Of a stretch of DNA of 64,000 bases, positions 61,582-64,000 are shown piece by piece. The notes below the pieces were generated by a model that was given only the letters and a program-made list of their open reading frames with translations, made no database searches and had not been told where the DNA came from. The stretch's first letter is position 1, and each line of letters starts with the position of its first letter. The translations under genes were made by a program, and so were the position numbers. The DNA is from Reyranella sp. (GTDB taxonomy: Bacteria; Pseudomonadota; Alphaproteobacteria; Reyranellales; Reyranellaceae). The DNA lies in NCBI RefSeq assembly GCF_004297405.1, contig NZ_SCVC01000004.1, positions 62,001-126,000 of the forward strand, read 5' to 3'.

Positions 61582-64000
61582 CCCGCCGCAGTGGCTGATG
61601 GCGTGGCGGCCTGACGGGCCGCCGCGACCGCCGCCAAGCCCGCTTGGCAAATGGCGACCGTCGGCCGCATCCACAGAATGTTCGCCTGATCGAAGCCGCG
61701 GGCGAAAGCGATGTCGGCGGCCGACAGATTGTCACGCGCCAGCGCCGTCTTGCCCTTGATCGCCCAGCAATGCGCCAGGTGGCCAGCCTCGCCACGTTCG
61801 GTCATCTCCCGTTCGGCTCCTTCGAGTATCTCATCGGCTTCCGCCGCCGCACCCACTGCGACCTTGGCTTCAGCAAGCCAGACCTTGGTCAACCCATGCA
61901 GGCTGGCGCGCGGGACCGAGGCTGTTTCTTCCTTCTCGCTCAACAGCTCGATGGCGCCGGCAAAATCTCCAGCGATGAACTTCGCCCGGCCAAGCAGCGT
62001 CTCAAGATAGATCGTGACCGCGACGATGCCGGCCGTCCGCGCTCCGCCCAGCAGGGCCTCCAGTGCGGGCATCGCCGTCGCCACATCGCCGCGCGCGATG
62101 GCCAGAATGCATCGCGCGATCTGTGCCGCGGCGATCGAGTAGATGTCACGAGCCACCGCCGCAGCCGCAATCACCTGCGTGAGACGCTGGGCCGCCTCGT
62201 CATAGCGGCCGAGTTCGCAGAGCGTCGTCACGAGATAACCGCCGCCCAGCACCGAGGTGGCGCCAGCCGTGCCGATACGCTCGGCCCTCAGATCGCCACT
62301 CAAGAGACCGCAGCTTCGGCCCAGCGCTTCGGCAGCACCGACATAGTCGCCGACCGCATAGAGGCCGAGGCCCAGCCGAAACAGTGCGAGCGCCCGCAGG
62401 CGCACGTCGGCCGCCTCTTCGGCGATCTCGAGGCTGCGTCGTGCGGCTGCGATCGCCTGGCCGTTCTCGCCCTCGACCCAGGACTGGCCCGATTGATCGG
62501 CCCAGACCCAAGCCAGTCGCACACGATCATCGATGCCGCGCGCCAGCTCCTCGGCCAACGTCAAGGTGGCATTGATTTCCGCCGGAGCGCTGCCTGTCGC
62601 ATAGAGCAGCGCCCGCTGAACCCGGAGCTGGTCAATGGCGCGTTCGGTCGCCTCGCGCGACCGCGAGGAGCGTTCGAACGAACCGAGAGCCATGCGCAAT
62701 CCGGCGATTGCCTCGGCATAGGAGCCACGTGCCAGGGCGCGCTCGGCAGTATGGCCTTGATGGATTGCCGCGACATCCCACAGCTCGCCTTCAGCTGCAT
62801 GATGCGCCATCCACTCTGCATGCTCAGGCAGCCGGCCGACATGATGCGCCTCGATCGCGGCGAGGATCCGACGGTGCGCCTCGACACGACGCGTTCGCGT
62901 CAGCGAATCATGCGCAACCTCGCGCAGCAGCGCGTGTGTGAACGTGTACTCAACATCGGGATAGAGACTCGCCTGCACCAGGATTTCGGCCGACACTGCC
63001 TCGCGCAAGGCCGTTTCCGTGCGTGTCGTGGTCTGGCCCGACACGCGCTCAGCCAGCCACAACGGCACGCGCGTGCCGATCATCGCCAAGGTCTGCAGCA
63101 GGGCAACACAGTCAGGCGACCGACGGTCGATCCGCGAGGCAATGACGTCGTGCACCGACGGCGGGACGGTGATCAGGTCCGGTGTCTCCCAGCAGGCATA
63201 GCGGCGCTGGCGCGGCTGGCTGCCATCGCCTTCCACCACGATGCTGGTGAGCGCGCCTTGATGCGCCAGCGCACGCACGCTCTCTTCGACGAATAGCGGA
63301 TTGCCGCCGACGCGGCGCGTCAGCCGCTCGATCAGCTGCTCGGTCTCCGGACCTTCGACGAACCATTCGCCGAGCGACCGGCGCACATCGTCATCGCCGA
63401 GCGGTGCCATGCGCAGCCGCGTGCCTCCAACCGCTGGCAGCCACAAATCGTCGTACTCTGCGCGGTAGGTCAGGACCGCGAGCAGCGGCGCTTCGCGCGT
63501 CAGCTCGGCCACGGCGCGCAGCACTTCCTCGCTGTCTCGATCGACCCAGTGCATGTCCTCGAACACGAAGGCCACCGGCCGGCGGGCTGCCGCAGCACGC
63601 GCCAGGCGCATAAAGGCATCGCGGGCCGCAGCGCGCTTGGCGCGGGGATCCATCGCCAGCCATTCCGGCGTCGCGCCGGCCAGCGAGATCAGTGATGCGA
63701 AAATCGGGACGTCGGCGGCGAGCGCCGGATCGAGGTCGCCCAACACCGCCGATAGAATCGTCAGAATGCGCTGCGTGTCGTCACTATCGGCAATGCCGAT
63801 CAAGTCGCGCAGGGCGGAAGCCAGCGCGTGATAAGGAATGGTGCGGCCCAAGGCAGTCGCGGCGGCAAACACGGTCTTGTGCGGTGATGCCTTGTCGCTG
63901 TCGCGCACCACGCTGTGCACCAGCCGTGATTTCCCCAAGCCTGCCTCGCCACAGATGCCGATGACGCCACCACGCCGCCGATCGAGTGCGGTGAGTGCTG
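61578..64000 (-). CDS. Large ATPase/TPR-repeat protein, probably cyclase-associated; 5' end outside window
   Basis: At least 807 residues of the C-terminal part are visible; the gene continues past 64000. The visible N-terminal end has a P-loop (GICGEAGLGKSRL). About residues 25-300 form an AAA/NACHT-type ATPase with VAFVFEDMHWVDRDSEEVL (Walker B) and FVEESVRALAHQGAL. The rest is a long series of TPR-like helical repeats. This architecture is known from adenylate/guanylate cyclase-ATPase-TPR proteins and from MalT-like regulators. No helix-turn-helix is seen at the C-terminus, favouring the cyclase type, but the N-terminal domain is not visible. Confidence 0.8.
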   Translation of the reverse strand, partial: ALTALDRRRGGVIGICGEAGLGKSRLVHSVVRDSDKASPHKTVFAAATALGRTIPYHALASALRDLIGIADSDDTQRILTILSAVLGDLDPALAADVPIFASLISLAGATPEWLAMDPRAKRAAARDAFMRLARAAAARRPVAFVFEDMHWVDRDSEEVLRAVAELTREAPLLAVLTYRAEYDDLWLPAVGGTRLRMAPLGDDDVRRSLGEWFVEGPETEQLIERLTRRVGGNPLFVEESVRALAHQGALTSIVVEGDGSQPRQRRYACWETPDLITVPPSVHDVIASRIDRRSPDCVALLQTLAMIGTRVPLWLAERVSGQTTTRTETALREAVSAEILVQASLYPDVEYTFTHALLREVAHDSLTRTRRVEAHRRILAAIEAHHVGRLPEHAEWMAHHAAEGELWDVAAIHQGHTAERALARGSYAEAIAGLRMALGSFERSSRSREATERAIDQLRVQRALLYATGSAPAEINATLTLAEELARGIDDRVRLAWVWADQSGQSWVEGENGQAIAAARRSLEIAEEAADVRLRALALFRLGLGLYAVGDYVGAAEALGRSCGLLSGDLRAERIGTAGATSVLGGGYLVTTLCELGRYDEAAQRLTQVIAAAAVARDIYSIAAAQIARCILAIARGDVATAMPALEALLGGARTAGIVAVTIYLETLLGRAKFIAGDFAGAIELLSEKEETASVPRASLHGLTKVWLAEAKVAVGAAAEADEILEGAEREMTERGEAGHLAHCWAIKGKTALARDNLSAADIAFARGFDQANILWMRPTVAICQAGLAAVAAARQAATPSATAAG

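Overview
The window is a G+C-rich stretch of bacterial chromosome. The gene content points to an alphaproteobacterium. The evidence is a plant-type glutamate-cysteine ligase next to rsmE and ubiA, a DUF2852 protein, a ChrR-type anti-sigma factor, an ETF-beta lysine methyltransferase homologue, CreA, and several tricarboxylate-type (Bug) substrate-binding proteins with a CaiB/BaiF CoA-transferase. This mixture resembles Reyranella-like or other soil Rhodospirillales/Hyphomicrobiales, but the genus is an inference. There is no rRNA, CRISPR array, transposase or phage module; one tRNA-Leu(CAA) is present.

Layout. 1-1835: end of a hydantoinase A-like gene and a complete hydantoinase B-like gene. 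1832-13474 (minus strand): ten tightly packed genes encoding a class III aminotransferase, a split transketolase, a complete oligopeptide-type ABC importer (binding protein, two permeases, two ATPases), an amidase and an N,N-dimethylformamidase-like protein. A divergent GntR/FCD regulator follows (13609-14340). Most junctions overlap, so this reads as one catabolic operon for an unknown amide or amino compound. 14487-18122: an ABC-F ATPase and a molybdopterin oxidoreductase. 18164-21738: an Lrp/AsnC regulator divergent from diaminopropionate ammonia-lyase, a lone pxpA-like gene and a Bug binding protein.

21870-23969: a fasciclin-domain protein divergent from an ECF sigma factor/ChrR anti-sigma pair; both directions carry a TGATCC-N18-TA promoter. 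24327-31646: a 2439-residue protein combining beta-helix repeats, a DUF4214-like segment, a complete sedolisin (S53) protease with an intact catalytic set, and a C-terminal DUF4114. An SGNH hydrolase and the tRNA follow.

33022-45251: acyl-CoA synthetase, an Fe(II)/2OG oxygenase, a quinone oxidoreductase, TldD, an autotransporter, two small secreted proteins, a ketopantoate reductase, a VOC protein and glutamate-cysteine ligase. 45395-54189: housekeeping genes (rsmE, ubiA, a METTL20-like methyltransferase, ubiD, creA) mixed with a DMT exporter, a CitE-like lyase and a D-2-hydroxyacid dehydrogenase.

54186-61581: an endonuclease/exonuclease/phosphatase protein, a TetR regulator whose operator recurs before a DUF2852 gene, a CaiB gene with two tandem Bug genes separated by a relic of the CaiB 3' end (a visible duplication scar), and two small Tyr/Pro-rich secreted proteins. 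The window ends inside a large ATPase/TPR protein (61578 to beyond 64000).
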